Shown: positions 11,263 through 20,701 of the stretch, piece after piece
Layout of the letters: every line of letters begins with the position of its first letter
Numbering within the stretch: the stretch's first letter is position 1
Assembly (NCBI GenBank): GCA_963805985.1
Contig: CAWDWG010000009.1
Span: 310,001-374,000 of the forward strand
Length of the DNA stretch: 64,000 nt
Origin: Bog-257 sp963805985
GTDB taxonomy: Bacteria; Acidobacteriota; Terriglobia; Terriglobales; Acidobacteriaceae
Direction of reading: 5' to 3'
Translations under genes and position numbers: made by a program
Notes under the pieces: model-generated
Told to the model about the DNA's origin: nothing
The model's input: the letters and a program-made list of their open reading frames with translations, nothing else
The model's database searches: none

Positions 11263-11520
11263 GCCGGCGTCGAAACGTCGCGCAGATGCAGGGGTTCCAG
11301 TGCATGAGTTATGTGGCCCATTTTGTAGAGCTGGCCTCCAGGGACTGTGTCACGAACTGGTTAAAAGAGTTTACGGTGGAATAAACTGCTCGAAAATCGA
11401 GAACCAGCTGCGGAGCGGCGACACCAAGTCGAGACACAGCCTCCTTAGGCCAGCGTCCGCGCTCGTGTATTTCCTGCCCCGATTCGGCTTCAGCCGACGC
11501 CACGCAAGCCAAGAAGAGTT

Positions 11521-14211
11521 CTAGTGTTGCATCGCGGCGTTGATCTGCTTGTCCGCGGCCGCGCCATACAGCTCAGGATAGAGATACATCCCGCGCTGCT
11601 CCACCGGCTTGTCTTGCTCGTTGGGAATGCGATGGGCGTTGGCCCAGGCATCCTGACGAATCCCGGTGACCTGCCACGATACTTTCGCGCCGGCCTTGCC
11701 GCCGGCGATCTTGAAGCGATTGCCCTTCACCTCGCTCGCGATGTACAAGCGCGGCTGTGGCGCGCCGACCGACGTCAACTGATATCGGAAGTCCTTGTTG
11801 AGCGCGTCGAAGTATTGCGGCAGCTCGACCCAGGCTTCGCCGCGCGCGTCCAGCCGGATGAGGCCGTTGTAGATGTTCATCATGTCGGGCGATTCAACGA
11901 AGGAGTGAGACAGCGTCTTGTTGGCTGGATCGATGGGATCGTCGATCTTGAATGAGCCGCCGCCCTTGCTGAGCGTGCCACCGACATTGAGATCGCCGGC
12001 GAAGTAGCCGTCACCGGACCCGTCGACGTGAAACAGGTGGGTCCCGTTGCTGTTTACGGTACCGACAAGGATGTAACCGCCGCCGTGGTTATCAAAATAA
12101 CCCGCCACACCTTGGGGACTATTGGTCTGCGCGTAAATGCCATTCGTATTGCCACTGGTTCCGGTATCGACGGCGTATATGGCGTCAGCACAGGTGCTGG
12201 CGCTGTAGGCAGAAACGCCCGCGGCACAAACCGACGAGGACAGTGCCGCGCCGTATACGCCAGTTCCGTTGGCGGACGTTCCGTAGACGCCGTACCCAAA
12301 GCCGGATGTGTCTTGAGATGTTGCAGTGCCGAAGACGCCAGTGCCGTTTTTGCTTCCCGAGGTTCCGAAGACGCCGTTGGTAGAGCCCGTGAGCGACATC
12401 CCCGTGTTGCCGTAAACGCCACTGGCATTTTGGGTGGTGCTTTTCGTCGATCCCACAACGCCATAGGTCTGGCCGCCGCTCATGGAGGTGGCCACGCCGA
12501 AGACGCCACTGGCAAAGTCGGTGGTGCTATCGGTCTGCCCTACCACGCCACTATCGTTACCACTCATGGATGAGGCCCAGCCGTAGACGCCAACGCCAGT
12601 CATGCTGAGGCTCTTTCCCACAACGCCGTACGCGAAGCCGGAGGTTGCCATATTCGTGCCATAAACGGCGGTGCCGGTGGGGCTCATCGCTTGTCCCGAG
12701 ACGCCAATGGCCGTGCCGCTGGTTGTCGTGGCACTCCCGAGGACTGCGTTGCCGGTGGCGCTCTTGATGATGCCGCTCACGCCACCGTAGGCCGTAAGAT
12801 AGCTCCCTAACGTGCCGTTACCGCTTATGTCGAAGTTCGCACTTTTCTGCGGCGCCGTGTTTTGGTTCTGGATGTAGTTGCTCGAGCCGGCGCCGACAGG
12901 AACGCCGGTCAGGTTCGCGCCGCTGCCGTAAAAGACGTTCGATGTGCTCGTCAGCATGACTGCGTTGCTGTAGGTGCCGCTGAATTGCGCGCTGGCCAAG
13001 GTACCTGTCAGGTTCGCGAACGGAATTCCGGTCAGGCCCGATCCGCTGCCGGTAAAGCTGCCGCCAGTAAACGAGGTGCCGCTGAAGCTGTTGCCGGGGT
13101 TCGACAGCGTCACCGCGCCGCTGTAGGCTCCGGCGAGTTGCGAATTGGCGAGTTGGCCGGTGAGCTGCGAGAAGGTGATCCCCGTGATCCCCGTGCCGCT
13201 GCCCGTGAAGCCGCCGGCAGCATTCACATTGCCGCTGCTATTCACTGTGAACTTTGCGGCGCCATTGTTCTGTCCGACCAGGATATTGCCGCCCGCCGCG
13301 TTGTCAAATACGCCGGCTGTGCCCGTCGAACTGTCGACGTAGCCGCTCACGCCGATCGTGCTCCCGCTGGTCGCGACAGCAATGCCGCGCACGCCTGTTC
13401 CTGACGCGCTGCTCGAAGTTCCGCGCAAGCCGTAGGTGAATCCGGTCGTAGACGTCGCTGTGCCGATGAGTCCAACGCCGGCCGCTCCGGTCGCCACGCC
13501 TTGGACACCGTAAGCCGTGTTGGTGGGGTCGGTTGCCGTGCCCTTGATACCCAAGGTCGGAGCGGAGGCGACCAGTCCTGCCCCGGTTGAGCTCTGCGTG
13601 ACCCCGACAATCTGATCGGTGGTCGAGCCGCTGAAGTTGGTCGGGCCATCACTTGCGGCCGTATTATTGCCAACGCTTCCGCTGCTGCCGGGACTGATGC
13701 TCGCAGCCGGCGTGGACTGGCCGGTGGTGCCGCCGCTGGTTGAAGAAGTCGCACCGTTGGCCAGCACGAAGTCTGACACGCTCCTGCCGCCAAGAGTTTC
13801 GGCTTCATGCGCCTTCAACGCATAGGGCACACTGACCATCAGCACGCGCGCCTGCTCCGGCTCGCCCTGAACCTGCACGCCCAGCCAGCGCTGCTCCTGT
13901 AGCGAGAACAGATCGCCGGGCAGGCCGGTTGCGGTCGTCGCTCCCAGCAGCACGCTGTAATTGCCGGCGCCGTCGGTAGTAACGTTCTGAGTCTCCATCC
14001 AGACCGCCGCACCGCCCTCCTGCTGGCCGTAGACAGCGAAGGTCACTCCCACCGTCGAGGAAGCCACGGCCGCACCATCCGCGTTCTTCAGCGTTCCGCC
14101 GTAGCGAATGAGGTTAGGCACGGTGGTGACGGAAGCCTGCTGGGCAACGGCAAGGGGAATCAGTTGCAGGGCAATGGCAGCGGCGGCGAAGCAGAAACTC
14201 AAACGGCGCAT
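11521..14211 (-). CDS. Large secreted Gly-rich repeat protein (GVYGT/GVxG repeats)
   Basis: An 896-residue protein with a classic signal peptide (MRRLSFCFAAAAIALQLIPL, cleaved after AVAQQ or nearby). Residues about 20-130 form a domain with IRYGGTLKNADG and VTFAVYGQQEGG. The central 500 residues are low-complexity repeats of the form TGVYG, YGVVG and GVFGTATS at roughly 20-25-residue intervals, like beta-helical tail-fibre or adhesin shafts. The C-terminal 150 residues (FKIDDPIDPANKTLSHSFVE onward) resemble the conserved end domain seen in many acidobacterial proteins of this style. The start at 14211 is chosen for the signal peptide and a GGAAC element; the upstream extension to 14544 is probably non-coding. 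Its role is unknown, perhaps cell-surface or matrix. Confidence 0.75.
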   Translation of the reverse strand: MRRLSFCFAAAAIALQLIPLAVAQQASVTTVPNLIRYGGTLKNADGAAVASSTVGVTFAVYGQQEGGAAVWMETQNVTTDGAGNYSVLLGATTATGLPGDLFSLQEQRWLGVQVQGEPEQARVLMVSVPYALKAHEAETLGGRSVSDFVLANGATSSTSGGTTGQSTPAASISPGSSGSVGNNTAASDGPTNFSGSTTDQIVGVTQSSTGAGLVASAPTLGIKGTATDPTNTAYGVQGVATGAAGVGLIGTATSTTGFTYGLRGTSSSASGTGVRGIAVATSGSTIGVSGYVDSSTGTAGVFDNAAGGNILVGQNNGAAKFTVNSSGNVNAAGGFTGSGTGITGITFSQLTGQLANSQLAGAYSGAVTLSNPGNSFSGTSFTGGSFTGSGSGLTGIPFANLTGTLASAQFSGTYSNAVMLTSTSNVFYGSGANLTGVPVGAGSSNYIQNQNTAPQKSANFDISGNGTLGSYLTAYGGVSGIIKSATGNAVLGSATTTSGTAIGVSGQAMSPTGTAVYGTNMATSGFAYGVVGKSLSMTGVGVYGWASSMSGNDSGVVGQTDSTTDFASGVFGVATSMSGGQTYGVVGSTKSTTQNASGVYGNTGMSLTGSTNGVFGTSGSKNGTGVFGTATSQDTSGFGYGVYGTSANGTGVYGAALSSSVCAAGVSAYSASTCADAIYAVDTGTSGNTNGIYAQTNSPQGVAGYFDNHGGGYILVGTVNSNGTHLFHVDGSGDGYFAGDLNVGGTLSKGGGSFKIDDPIDPANKTLSHSFVESPDMMNIYNGLIRLDARGEAWVELPQYFDALNKDFRYQLTSVGAPQPRLYIASEVKGNRFKIAGGKAGAKVSWQVTGIRQDAWANAHRIPNEQDKPVEQRGMYLYPELYGAAADKQINAAMQH

Positions 14212-14700
14212 GAAATGACGTTCCTTTCGTGAGTAGAGGCCCTGACCGGCAATCCGGCAGAGGCGAGTTTGATCAGGATGAAATGCAGTCGTACTCCTGG
14301 CTAACCCGTGGTCGTTCCCTGGTGTGATCGGAGCTACCTTGTCACGGCCGCCGCTTTCGGGTTCGAGCGGGAGGGGGGTGCCCAGGATGAACGCCCCCAG
14401 CGTCATCGCAAACACCCCGCCGTCGCGTCTCGCCATGCAGAGCCTGGCGCCAAAGCTTGCGGCCGTGACTCGCTCGCAAATGGAATCAACAGTGGGGTGG
14501 CTGGCTTGATTAGTAAAGAGGCATAACGGGACATTTCGGGACATCGGTTATGACAGGTGGGTGCTAGCTCGATCTGGCGGATGGAATTGCTCAGAAGCGC
14601 ACTGGCGTCAGCGGACCCCGGCCCTGCGTCACCAAGCTAAAGTGGTGCCAAGGACTGGTAGCTTCTGGCCATTCTTCAGCTGGGGCCGGGCTGACGGCGG
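14212..14700. other. Intergenic region without recognised gene
   Basis: This 489-bp gap separates two minus-strand genes. The reading frame of the downstream gene happens to stay open to 14544, but the translated peptide has no family features and precedes a perfect signal peptide. No convincing RNA gene or terminator was found. Confidence 0.5.
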
Positions 14701-17196
14701 CTAGTACAGCAGGTACTTCACCCGCAGGTCCATGAACTGGTCGAGCTGGACGCGCCAGTCCGCGGCAATGCGATTCGGGTCCTGGCCGGCCTGCAGCGCG
14801 GCAAACGCTGCCTTGTTGACCAGAAGCTGGTTCATTTTGCTCAGGTCGTATCCCAGCGGGTAGAGCTTGTGCAGCGCGGCAGCCAGTTCGAAGCCGAGCT
14901 CAGGTGCGTCGAGCTCCTCGCGGTTGGTGACGATGATGTAGACGCCGAAGCAATCGCGCCGGGCGAACGGACCGGCCGTCGGGGTGAACCGGGTCGCCAC
15001 GAAGCGCACGCCGGGAATGTTGCGGGCGTTGAGGTAGGCGGCGAGTTCTTTGTCGGTGAAGTACGGCGAGCCGATCACCTGGAACGGCATGTCGGTACCG
15101 CGGCCGACGGAGACGCCGGTGGTTTCGATGAGCGCGATGCCGGGATAGAGCGTCGCTTCCTCCAGGCTGCGGAGATTCGGCGACGGGGCGATCCAGGTCG
15201 CGCCGGTCGAGTCGAACCAGTCGCCGCGCAGCCAGCCGCGCATGGGAATCACGGTGAGGTCGGCGTCGATGTGCTTCTCCTCGTTGAACAGCTTCGCCAG
15301 CTCACCGATAGTCATGCCATGACGAACCGGGAGCGGGTAGTAGTTGACGAAGCTTTCCGGACTGGCGTCGGAAATCGGGCCTTGAACATACGAACCAGTG
15401 ATGGGATCGGGACGGTCGAGGACGACGATCGGCTTCTTCGCCTTCGCGGCGGCTTCGAGGAAATAGCCCAGCGTGGTCTCGTAAGTGTAGAAGCGCGCGC
15501 CCACATCCTGCAGGTCAAAGACGATCACGTCGAGCTTGCTGATGACGGCCATCGGCGGACGGCGCTTCGCATCGGTGTCTCCGTAGACGCTGTAGATCGG
15601 CACTGCGGTCAGCGGATCTTTGGAGTTGCCGATGTCGGTGGTGTCGGCGGTGCCACTCACGCCGTGCTCGGGACTAAAGATCGCGTCCAGCTTGAATCCC
15701 GAGGCCTGCCACAACACGTCGATGGTGCGCTTGCCGCGGCTGTCCATGCCGGTCTGATTCGTGACCAGGCCGATGCGCGGCGTAGCCACGTTGGGAACCT
15801 TCAGCGGCTCGAACTGCCTCTCTTCCAGCACATCGATACCGAGGAGTATTTTGCCGTTACGCACCACGATGCGGCGCGCGGCCATTTGCGTCTCGTTGTA
15901 TCCCGTGATGCGCGCGATGCGCAGCTTCTGCTGCTCGCTGGGATTCAGGTTGAGCGCCGATGCGACAGCGGTCGCCAGCTCGGTGCGCAGCGCGATCACG
16001 TTGCCGTCCTTCATCATCGTCGCGTTGGTGAGCAGGATGATGTAAGTGTTGGTCGTCGGATCGATCCACAGCGATGTGCCGGTGAATCCGGTGTGCCCGA
16101 ACGAGCCGACGGGCAGAAGCTCACCGCGGGTCGATGAGAACGGCGAATCGATATCCCAGCCCAGACCGCGCACGTTAGGCATGTTGGCCGGCTGTTGCGG
16201 CGTGGTCATCTTCTCGACGATGAGAGGCGAGAGAATCGGCGCGCCTCCGTCGAGGATGGCTTGCGCGAACTTGGCGACGTCATCGGCGGTGGAGAAGAGT
16301 CCGGCGTCGCCGGCAACGCCGCCCATCTGCTTCGCGGTAGGATCATGCACCGTGCCGCGCACCATCTGTCCCGTGTGTTCATCGCGCTGCGTTGGAGCCG
16401 TGTGCGACGCCGCCGACATCGGCGGATTGAAATGCGTCGAGGTCATGCCCAGCGGACCGAAGACATATTGCTGCGCATACTGGTCGAGCGTCATGCCGCT
16501 GACCTTTTGCACCAGCTCGCCCAACACGACAAAGCCGACGTCGCTGTAGACAAATGTCGAGCCGGGAGGATTCACCAGCTTGGTAGCGTTGGCGCGGTTG
16601 TAGCCCTCCTCGAGGCCGCTCCACGGCTGCTTCAGGTCGAGATCGGCCGGAAGACCGGAGTAATGGGTGAGCAGCATGCGGATGGTGACGTCTTCCTTGC
16701 CGCTCTGCCCGAAGTCGGGAATGTATTTGGCGACGGGATCGTTGAGCTTGATCTGCCCAAGCTGCTCCAGGCGCATCACGCAAGTGGTCGTTGCGATGAC
16801 CTTGGTCAGCGAGGCGAGATCGAAGATGGTATCGGCCGTCATCGGCTCGGCATTCTGCCCGACGGTGCGAGTGCCGTATGCCTTGCGATACGCGATGGTG
16901 CCGTTGTGCCCGACCAGCAGGACCGCGCCGGGAATGTTGCCGGCAGCTATCGCGTTCTTCACGATGGCGTCGAGCGCGGCGAATCCGGTTGGAGCGTCGG
17001 CGGGCTTCGGAGGCGATTGCGCGTCGGCGGATTTTGCCGGCGATTGTGCGTCGGTAGATTTCGGAGCAGTTTTCGTCGCGGGAGCTTTCGCGGTTCCGGA
17101 GGTTGCGGACTTTTGCGCCCGAGCAAGCGCGCTGAGGAGCACCACCAGGCAAACAGTGGCCAGCACAATGGCTGGCCGGCGCAGACGCAAGCTCAA
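14701..17196 (-). CDS. Serine hydrolase (beta-lactamase fold) fused to NamZ-type exo-N-acetylmuramidase (DUF1343)
   Basis: An 831-residue exported protein. A signal peptide (residues 1-28) and a Pro/Ala/Lys linker with repeats of SADAQSP (about 40-68) come first. Next is a class C beta-lactamase-fold domain: SLTK at 129-132 is the catalytic SxxK, YSD at 217-219 is the second motif and HTG at 368-370 is the KTG equivalent. From about 450 to the end is a DUF1343/NamZ domain (RIGLVTNQTGMDSRG, AIFSPEHGVSG, VIVFDLQDVGARFYTYETTL, YYPLPVRHGMTIGEL). NamZ enzymes release MurNAc from the non-reducing end of peptidoglycan fragments. Having both in one chain suggests coupled cell-wall turnover. The TTG start is preceded by AAGG. 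Confidence 0.88.
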   Translation of the reverse strand: MSLRLRRPAIVLATVCLVVLLSALARAQKSATSGTAKAPATKTAPKSTDAQSPAKSADAQSPPKPADAPTGFAALDAIVKNAIAAGNIPGAVLLVGHNGTIAYRKAYGTRTVGQNAEPMTADTIFDLASLTKVIATTTCVMRLEQLGQIKLNDPVAKYIPDFGQSGKEDVTIRMLLTHYSGLPADLDLKQPWSGLEEGYNRANATKLVNPPGSTFVYSDVGFVVLGELVQKVSGMTLDQYAQQYVFGPLGMTSTHFNPPMSAASHTAPTQRDEHTGQMVRGTVHDPTAKQMGGVAGDAGLFSTADDVAKFAQAILDGGAPILSPLIVEKMTTPQQPANMPNVRGLGWDIDSPFSSTRGELLPVGSFGHTGFTGTSLWIDPTTNTYIILLTNATMMKDGNVIALRTELATAVASALNLNPSEQQKLRIARITGYNETQMAARRIVVRNGKILLGIDVLEERQFEPLKVPNVATPRIGLVTNQTGMDSRGKRTIDVLWQASGFKLDAIFSPEHGVSGTADTTDIGNSKDPLTAVPIYSVYGDTDAKRRPPMAVISKLDVIVFDLQDVGARFYTYETTLGYFLEAAAKAKKPIVVLDRPDPITGSYVQGPISDASPESFVNYYPLPVRHGMTIGELAKLFNEEKHIDADLTVIPMRGWLRGDWFDSTGATWIAPSPNLRSLEEATLYPGIALIETTGVSVGRGTDMPFQVIGSPYFTDKELAAYLNARNIPGVRFVATRFTPTAGPFARRDCFGVYIIVTNREELDAPELGFELAAALHKLYPLGYDLSKMNQLLVNKAAFAALQAGQDPNRIAADWRVQLDQFMDLRVKYLLY

Positions 17197-17384
17197 GATA
17201 GCCTTTCCCGGATGAACGTGGCCCGCAATCTTCGCGGGAGAACCATTATAGTTTGCGGCGGAGGGTTGGTGCAGGGAAGGGAGGTGCGGCGTTGTCGATG
17301 GGTGCAGAACTGGGAGACGTCGCGCCGTGGGAACGGAAGACGTCGCGCGTGGGAATAAAAGATGTCGCGTGTGGGGATAGTAGA

Positions 17385-17402
17385 GCTGGCCTTCAGGCCA
17401 GC
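17385..17402. repeat. Palindrome gctggccttcaggccagc
   Basis: A perfect 18-bp palindrome preceded by tagtagagc. The same palindrome on the other strand (gctggcctgaaggccagc followed by tctacc) occurs at 41667-41684 and 42598-42615. A second dispersed sequence (tcatcccgagcgcagccgag, ending gatctgcggttcg) follows at 17429-17462. No gene is seen in the 17197-17504 gap. Confidence 0.75.
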
Positions 17403-17504
17403 GTCCCGCGTCAGCCTATTGACTTTGTCATCCCGAGCGCAGCCGAGGGATCTGCGGTTCGTCGGAATCAGAAGGATACAGACGGAATCGCAACAGCCGC
17501 TGTC

Positions 17505-18491
17505 CTAGTTCTCGCGCTCGACCACAAACTCCGGCACCCACAGCAGCACGTGCTTGATCTCGGAGTCAGGGAAGGTACAGATCGCCTCACGCGCCTTGTC
17601 GGCAAACTCCGTTGCCCGCGCGTAGGCCGCGTCGATGGCGCCATGGCGATGCAGGATGGCGACAATATCCGCCGGAGCAATGCCGTTGAAGCCGCCATTG
17701 CTCAGCACCGACTCGATGATCCTGCGCTCATCGCCAGTGCAGTGTTCCAGCGCATACAGCACCGCCATCGTAGCTTTGCCTTCGCGCAGATCGCTGGCGA
17801 CGGGCTTGCCCAGCATCTCTTCCGATGCGGTCAGGTCGAGCACGTCATCGACAATCTGGAACGCCATGCCGAGATTGCGGCCGTACTCGGCCAGTCGATG
17901 CAAGTCCGCATCGCTCGCGCCCGCCAGAATCCCGCCCAGCTTCATGCAGACGGAAAACAGGCATGCGGTCTTGCGGTAGATCAGTTCGAAGTGTTCGTCG
18001 ATTGAGATGGCTTTGCCCAGGCGCTCGATCTGCAGCAGTTCGCCCTCGACCATGGCCTGCGTAAGTTCGATCAGCGTGTCGAGAATGGCGAAGTTGCGCT
18101 CCTGCACGGCGATCTTGAAGGCTTGCATGTAGAGCCAGTCGCCGGCCAGCACGCACTTCGAGTTGCCCCACTGCGTGTTGGCGGCAGGACGGCCGCGCCG
18201 CGTCTGGGCTTCGTCGATGATGTCGTCGTGAACCAGAGTTGCGGTATGAATGATCTCGACCACTGCGCCCAGCTTGATGGCGCCTTGTCCCGAGTAGTTG
18301 AGCAGCTTGCAGGAAAGCAGCAGCAACGCGGGCCGCAGTCGTTTGCCGCCGCCGGCGCGCAGATATTCGCCAATCTCGGTAATCGCGCGCACGCCGGAGA
18401 CCGTGTCGCGGCCGAACTCGCGCTCGATGGCAGCGAGATCGTCGTGCAGCAGGTCAAAGACTTCTTTGGCGTTGCGGATTACGGTCTTCAA
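17505..18491 (-). CDS. ispB: Long-chain polyprenyl diphosphate synthase
   Basis: A 328-residue all-helical prenyltransferase that extends farnesyl diphosphate with isopentenyl diphosphate to make the side chain of a respiratory quinone. GGGKRLRPALLLLSCKLL is the conserved region before the first Asp motif. DDIIDEAQTRRG contains the first DDxxD, and FQIVDDVLDLT the second DDxxD. The residues before the first Asp motif are small (TATLVH), which fits a long product, but chain length cannot be set by eye. The start is a TTG with AGG a few bases upstream. It lies downstream of yajQ on the same strand, separated by a long hairpin repeat. Confidence 0.9.
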   Translation of the reverse strand: MKTVIRNAKEVFDLLHDDLAAIEREFGRDTVSGVRAITEIGEYLRAGGGKRLRPALLLLSCKLLNYSGQGAIKLGAVVEIIHTATLVHDDIIDEAQTRRGRPAANTQWGNSKCVLAGDWLYMQAFKIAVQERNFAILDTLIELTQAMVEGELLQIERLGKAISIDEHFELIYRKTACLFSVCMKLGGILAGASDADLHRLAEYGRNLGMAFQIVDDVLDLTASEEMLGKPVASDLREGKATMAVLYALEHCTGDERRIIESVLSNGGFNGIAPADIVAILHRHGAIDAAYARATEFADKAREAICTFPDSEIKHVLLWVPEFVVEREN

Positions 18492-18542
18492 TCGTCCTGG
18501 CCTCTAGGCAATGCTCGCAGAGCTTGCGGCTTCGAAAATCGT

Positions 18543-18652
18543 ATTCACCACGGAAGCACGGAAATCACGGAGAAGACTCAAAGCAAAAAAACCTTTGGAG
18601 ACCATTGCAAAACTAAAAGAGACTCCGTGTACTCCGTGCCTCCGTGGTGAAC
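18543..18652. repeat. Second copy of long CACGGAG/CTCCGTG hairpin
   Basis: The left arm (ttcaccacggaagcacgg, then atcacggagaag) and right arm (gactccgtgtactccgtg, then cctccgtggtgaa) form a long imperfect stem around an A-rich loop. It lies between yajQ and ispB. It is related to 9555-9660 and, as a half-unit, to 54991-55025. Confidence 0.78.
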
Positions 18653-18666
18653 TCGATGTCCCGTGT

Positions 18667-19161
18667 CTAATTGCTGCGGTAGTTTACGAACTGCATGTCA
18701 ATCCCGAAATCCTGTTGCTTGAGCATCGCGATGATGTCCTGCAGTGTATCGCGATCTTTGCCGCTGACGCGAACCAAATCGCCCTGAATCGCGGCCTGCA
18801 CCTTCTTCTTGGAGTTCTTGATCACCTTGACGATGTCGCGTGCCTTCTCGATGGGAATGCCTTGCTGCATGGTGACGCGCTGGCGCACCGTCGAGCCTGC
18901 GGCCTGTTCGATATTGGCGTAGGTCAGCGACTTCAGCGGCACGTTGCGCTTCACCAGTTTGCTCTGCAGCACATCGTTTACGGCCTTCAGCTTGAAATCG
19001 TCGGCCGAGGTCAAGACGAGCGCGTCCTTGCCTTCGATCTGGATGTCGGACTTCGAGTCCTTCAGGTCGTAGCGCGTGTGGATTTCCTTCAGCGCCTGCT
19101 GCACCGCGTTGGTAACTTCCTGCAGTTCAACTTTGCTGACAATGTCGAAAGATTCAGCCAT
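18667..19161 (-). CDS. yajQ: YajQ family nucleotide-binding protein (UPF0234/DUF520)
   Basis: A 164-residue protein, the standard family length. It begins MAESFDIVSKVELQEVTNAV and contains RYDLKDSKSDI, TSADDFKLKAVNDVLQSKLV and KRNVPLKSLTY, all characteristic of YajQ. The end VRVSGKDRDTLQDIIAMLKQ, followed by FGIDMQFVNYR, is also typical. Members bind nucleotides or RNA, and one plant-pathogen homologue is a cyclic di-GMP effector; the role here is not shown. The start at 19161 is set by the family N-terminus; the frame extends to 19221 but that part is not conserved. Confidence 0.93.
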   Translation of the reverse strand: MAESFDIVSKVELQEVTNAVQQALKEIHTRYDLKDSKSDIQIEGKDALVLTSADDFKLKAVNDVLQSKLVKRNVPLKSLTYANIEQAAGSTVRQRVTMQQGIPIEKARDIVKVIKNSKKKVQAAIQGDLVRVSGKDRDTLQDIIAMLKQQDFGIDMQFVNYRSN

Positions 19162-19368
19162 GGAGTTCAGTGTAACAAGACCAGCGTCCCGGCTGAATAG
19201 TAGAGCGCAAAAGCATGGCACTTACGAAGGATTCGCGGATGCAAGAAAGTGTACGGAGGCATCGTGGGCGTGATCGGAAGGGCGGCCTACTCGTGCAGAG
19301 ATCGGGCGCGGATTACCTCCGCGCCCGGTTACAAACCGACAACTGACAACCGGCAACTGACAACTGCC

Positions 19369-20499
19369 TTAGTTCAGCACATGGATGTTCTTCTTGTCGC
19401 ACATCTCCTTCAGCACCTTTGGCCACACGGTGACGCTGACTTCGCCGAGATGCGCTTTGCGGAGCAGCAGCATCAGCGTCCGCGACTGCCCGATGCCTCC
19501 GCCAACGCTGAGCGGGATCTCGTGGTTAACGATCGCCTTGTGATACGGGTAGTTGAGGAAGTGCACCTGGTTGGTCAGCTCGAGCTGCTTCTTCAGCGAC
19601 TCTGGATTCACGCGGATGCCCATCGACGACAGCTCATGCCGCCGCCTGGTAATCGGGTTCCATACCAGGATGTCGCCGTTCAGGCCGTGGCGCACGTGGC
19701 CGTCGTCGGCGCGCGTCTCGGTGACCCAGTCGTCGTAATCGGCGGCACGCATCTCGTGCGGGTAGCCGTCCTTCAGCGTCCAGCCGATGCCGATGATGAA
19801 CACCGCTGGATACTTCTGCAGGATCGCCGTCTCCCGCTGCTTGCGCGGGAGATCGGGATACATGTCGAGGATCTCTTCGGCATGGAGGAACTTCAGGTTC
19901 TCGGGCAGGTTGGGATAGCGCGCGTCTTTGAGCTGAGGGAAGAGTTCCTGCGCATAGTTCTCGGCTCCGACCATCACCTTCCAGATCTTGCTGACGATAC
20001 CTTTCAGGAAGCTGAGACTGCGCTGCTCGGGGCTGATCACCCGCTCCCAGTCCCACTGATCGACATAGGCGCTGTGATCGTGATCGAGGAAATAATCTTT
20101 GCGGACGGCGCGCATGTCGGTGCACAGGCCTTCGCCGGGCTGCATGTTGAACTGCTTCAGCGCCATTCTCTTCCACTTGGTTGCCGCCTGCACAACCTGC
20201 GCGTTAATCGGATGTTTGTCGCGATCGTTCGAGATGTGGAACTGGATGGGCGTGCGCGAGCCGTCGCGGTCGAGATAGTCATTCACGCCCGACTCCTCGT
20301 CCACGATCAGGGGCACGGTGACCATCATCAGGTTCAATTCTTTGCAGAGGTTTTCTTCGATGTAGCTTTTGACCTCGAAGATCGCTCTTTGGGTGTCTTT
20401 GGGTGACAGCAGCGAGCTGTAATCCGCCGGAAGCACATGCTCCAGCTCTGTGTAGTCGCCGATTCCGGGACCAGCGAGATCTGCTTTCTTGTCCGCCAT
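19369..20499 (-). CDS. asnA: Aspartate--ammonia ligase (asparagine synthetase A)
   Basis: A 376-residue class II synthetase-fold enzyme that makes asparagine from aspartate, ammonia and ATP. Recognisable regions are LTVPLIVDEESG-like VTVPLIVDEESGVNDYLD near residue 60, the segment GLCTDMRAVRKD, DWERVISPEQRSLSFLK, and the final GGGIGQSRTLMLLLRKAHLG which builds the ATP site. It is somewhat longer than the roughly 330-residue E. coli enzyme, with a short N-terminal extension. AAGGAG is eight bases upstream of the ATG. It is monocistronic; degenerate AGCT-type repeats lie upstream (20545-20590) and a CAACTGACAA run downstream (19338-19370). Confidence 0.92.
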   Translation of the reverse strand: MADKKADLAGPGIGDYTELEHVLPADYSSLLSPKDTQRAIFEVKSYIEENLCKELNLMMVTVPLIVDEESGVNDYLDRDGSRTPIQFHISNDRDKHPINAQVVQAATKWKRMALKQFNMQPGEGLCTDMRAVRKDYFLDHDHSAYVDQWDWERVISPEQRSLSFLKGIVSKIWKVMVGAENYAQELFPQLKDARYPNLPENLKFLHAEEILDMYPDLPRKQRETAILQKYPAVFIIGIGWTLKDGYPHEMRAADYDDWVTETRADDGHVRHGLNGDILVWNPITRRRHELSSMGIRVNPESLKKQLELTNQVHFLNYPYHKAIVNHEIPLSVGGGIGQSRTLMLLLRKAHLGEVSVTVWPKVLKEMCDKKNIHVLN

Positions 20500-20701
20500 G
20501 CTGTTCTCCTTGCGATGCGTTCGACGGCGGTGAAAATACGCCGCGGGCTCTGAGCTCTGGGCTATCGGCCGTTAAGCTTTTAGCTCTTAGTAATCAGAGC
20601 TGAGAGACTCGCCTATAGAAGAGCACCAGAACGGGAGGTCGGCAGTAACCGCCGTCACCGGGGAGTGTGCGATGGAGGGGACGATTGGGGGATGAACACG
20701 C

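Noticed and set aside
11521..14211. Phage tail fibre interpretation of the GVYG-repeat protein
   Set aside because: No other phage structural, lysis or integration genes are present around it.
14212..14544. Extension of the Gly-rich secreted protein to the ORF start at 14544
   Set aside because: A perfect signal peptide begins at 14211 with a ribosome site nearby; the added 111 residues have no signal and no similarity.
14869..16137. 422-codon plus-strand ORF antisense to the NamZ fusion, and a similar one at 16195-17358
   Set aside because: Both are shadows of the well-supported minus-strand gene, with Arg/His/Val-rich composition and no motifs.
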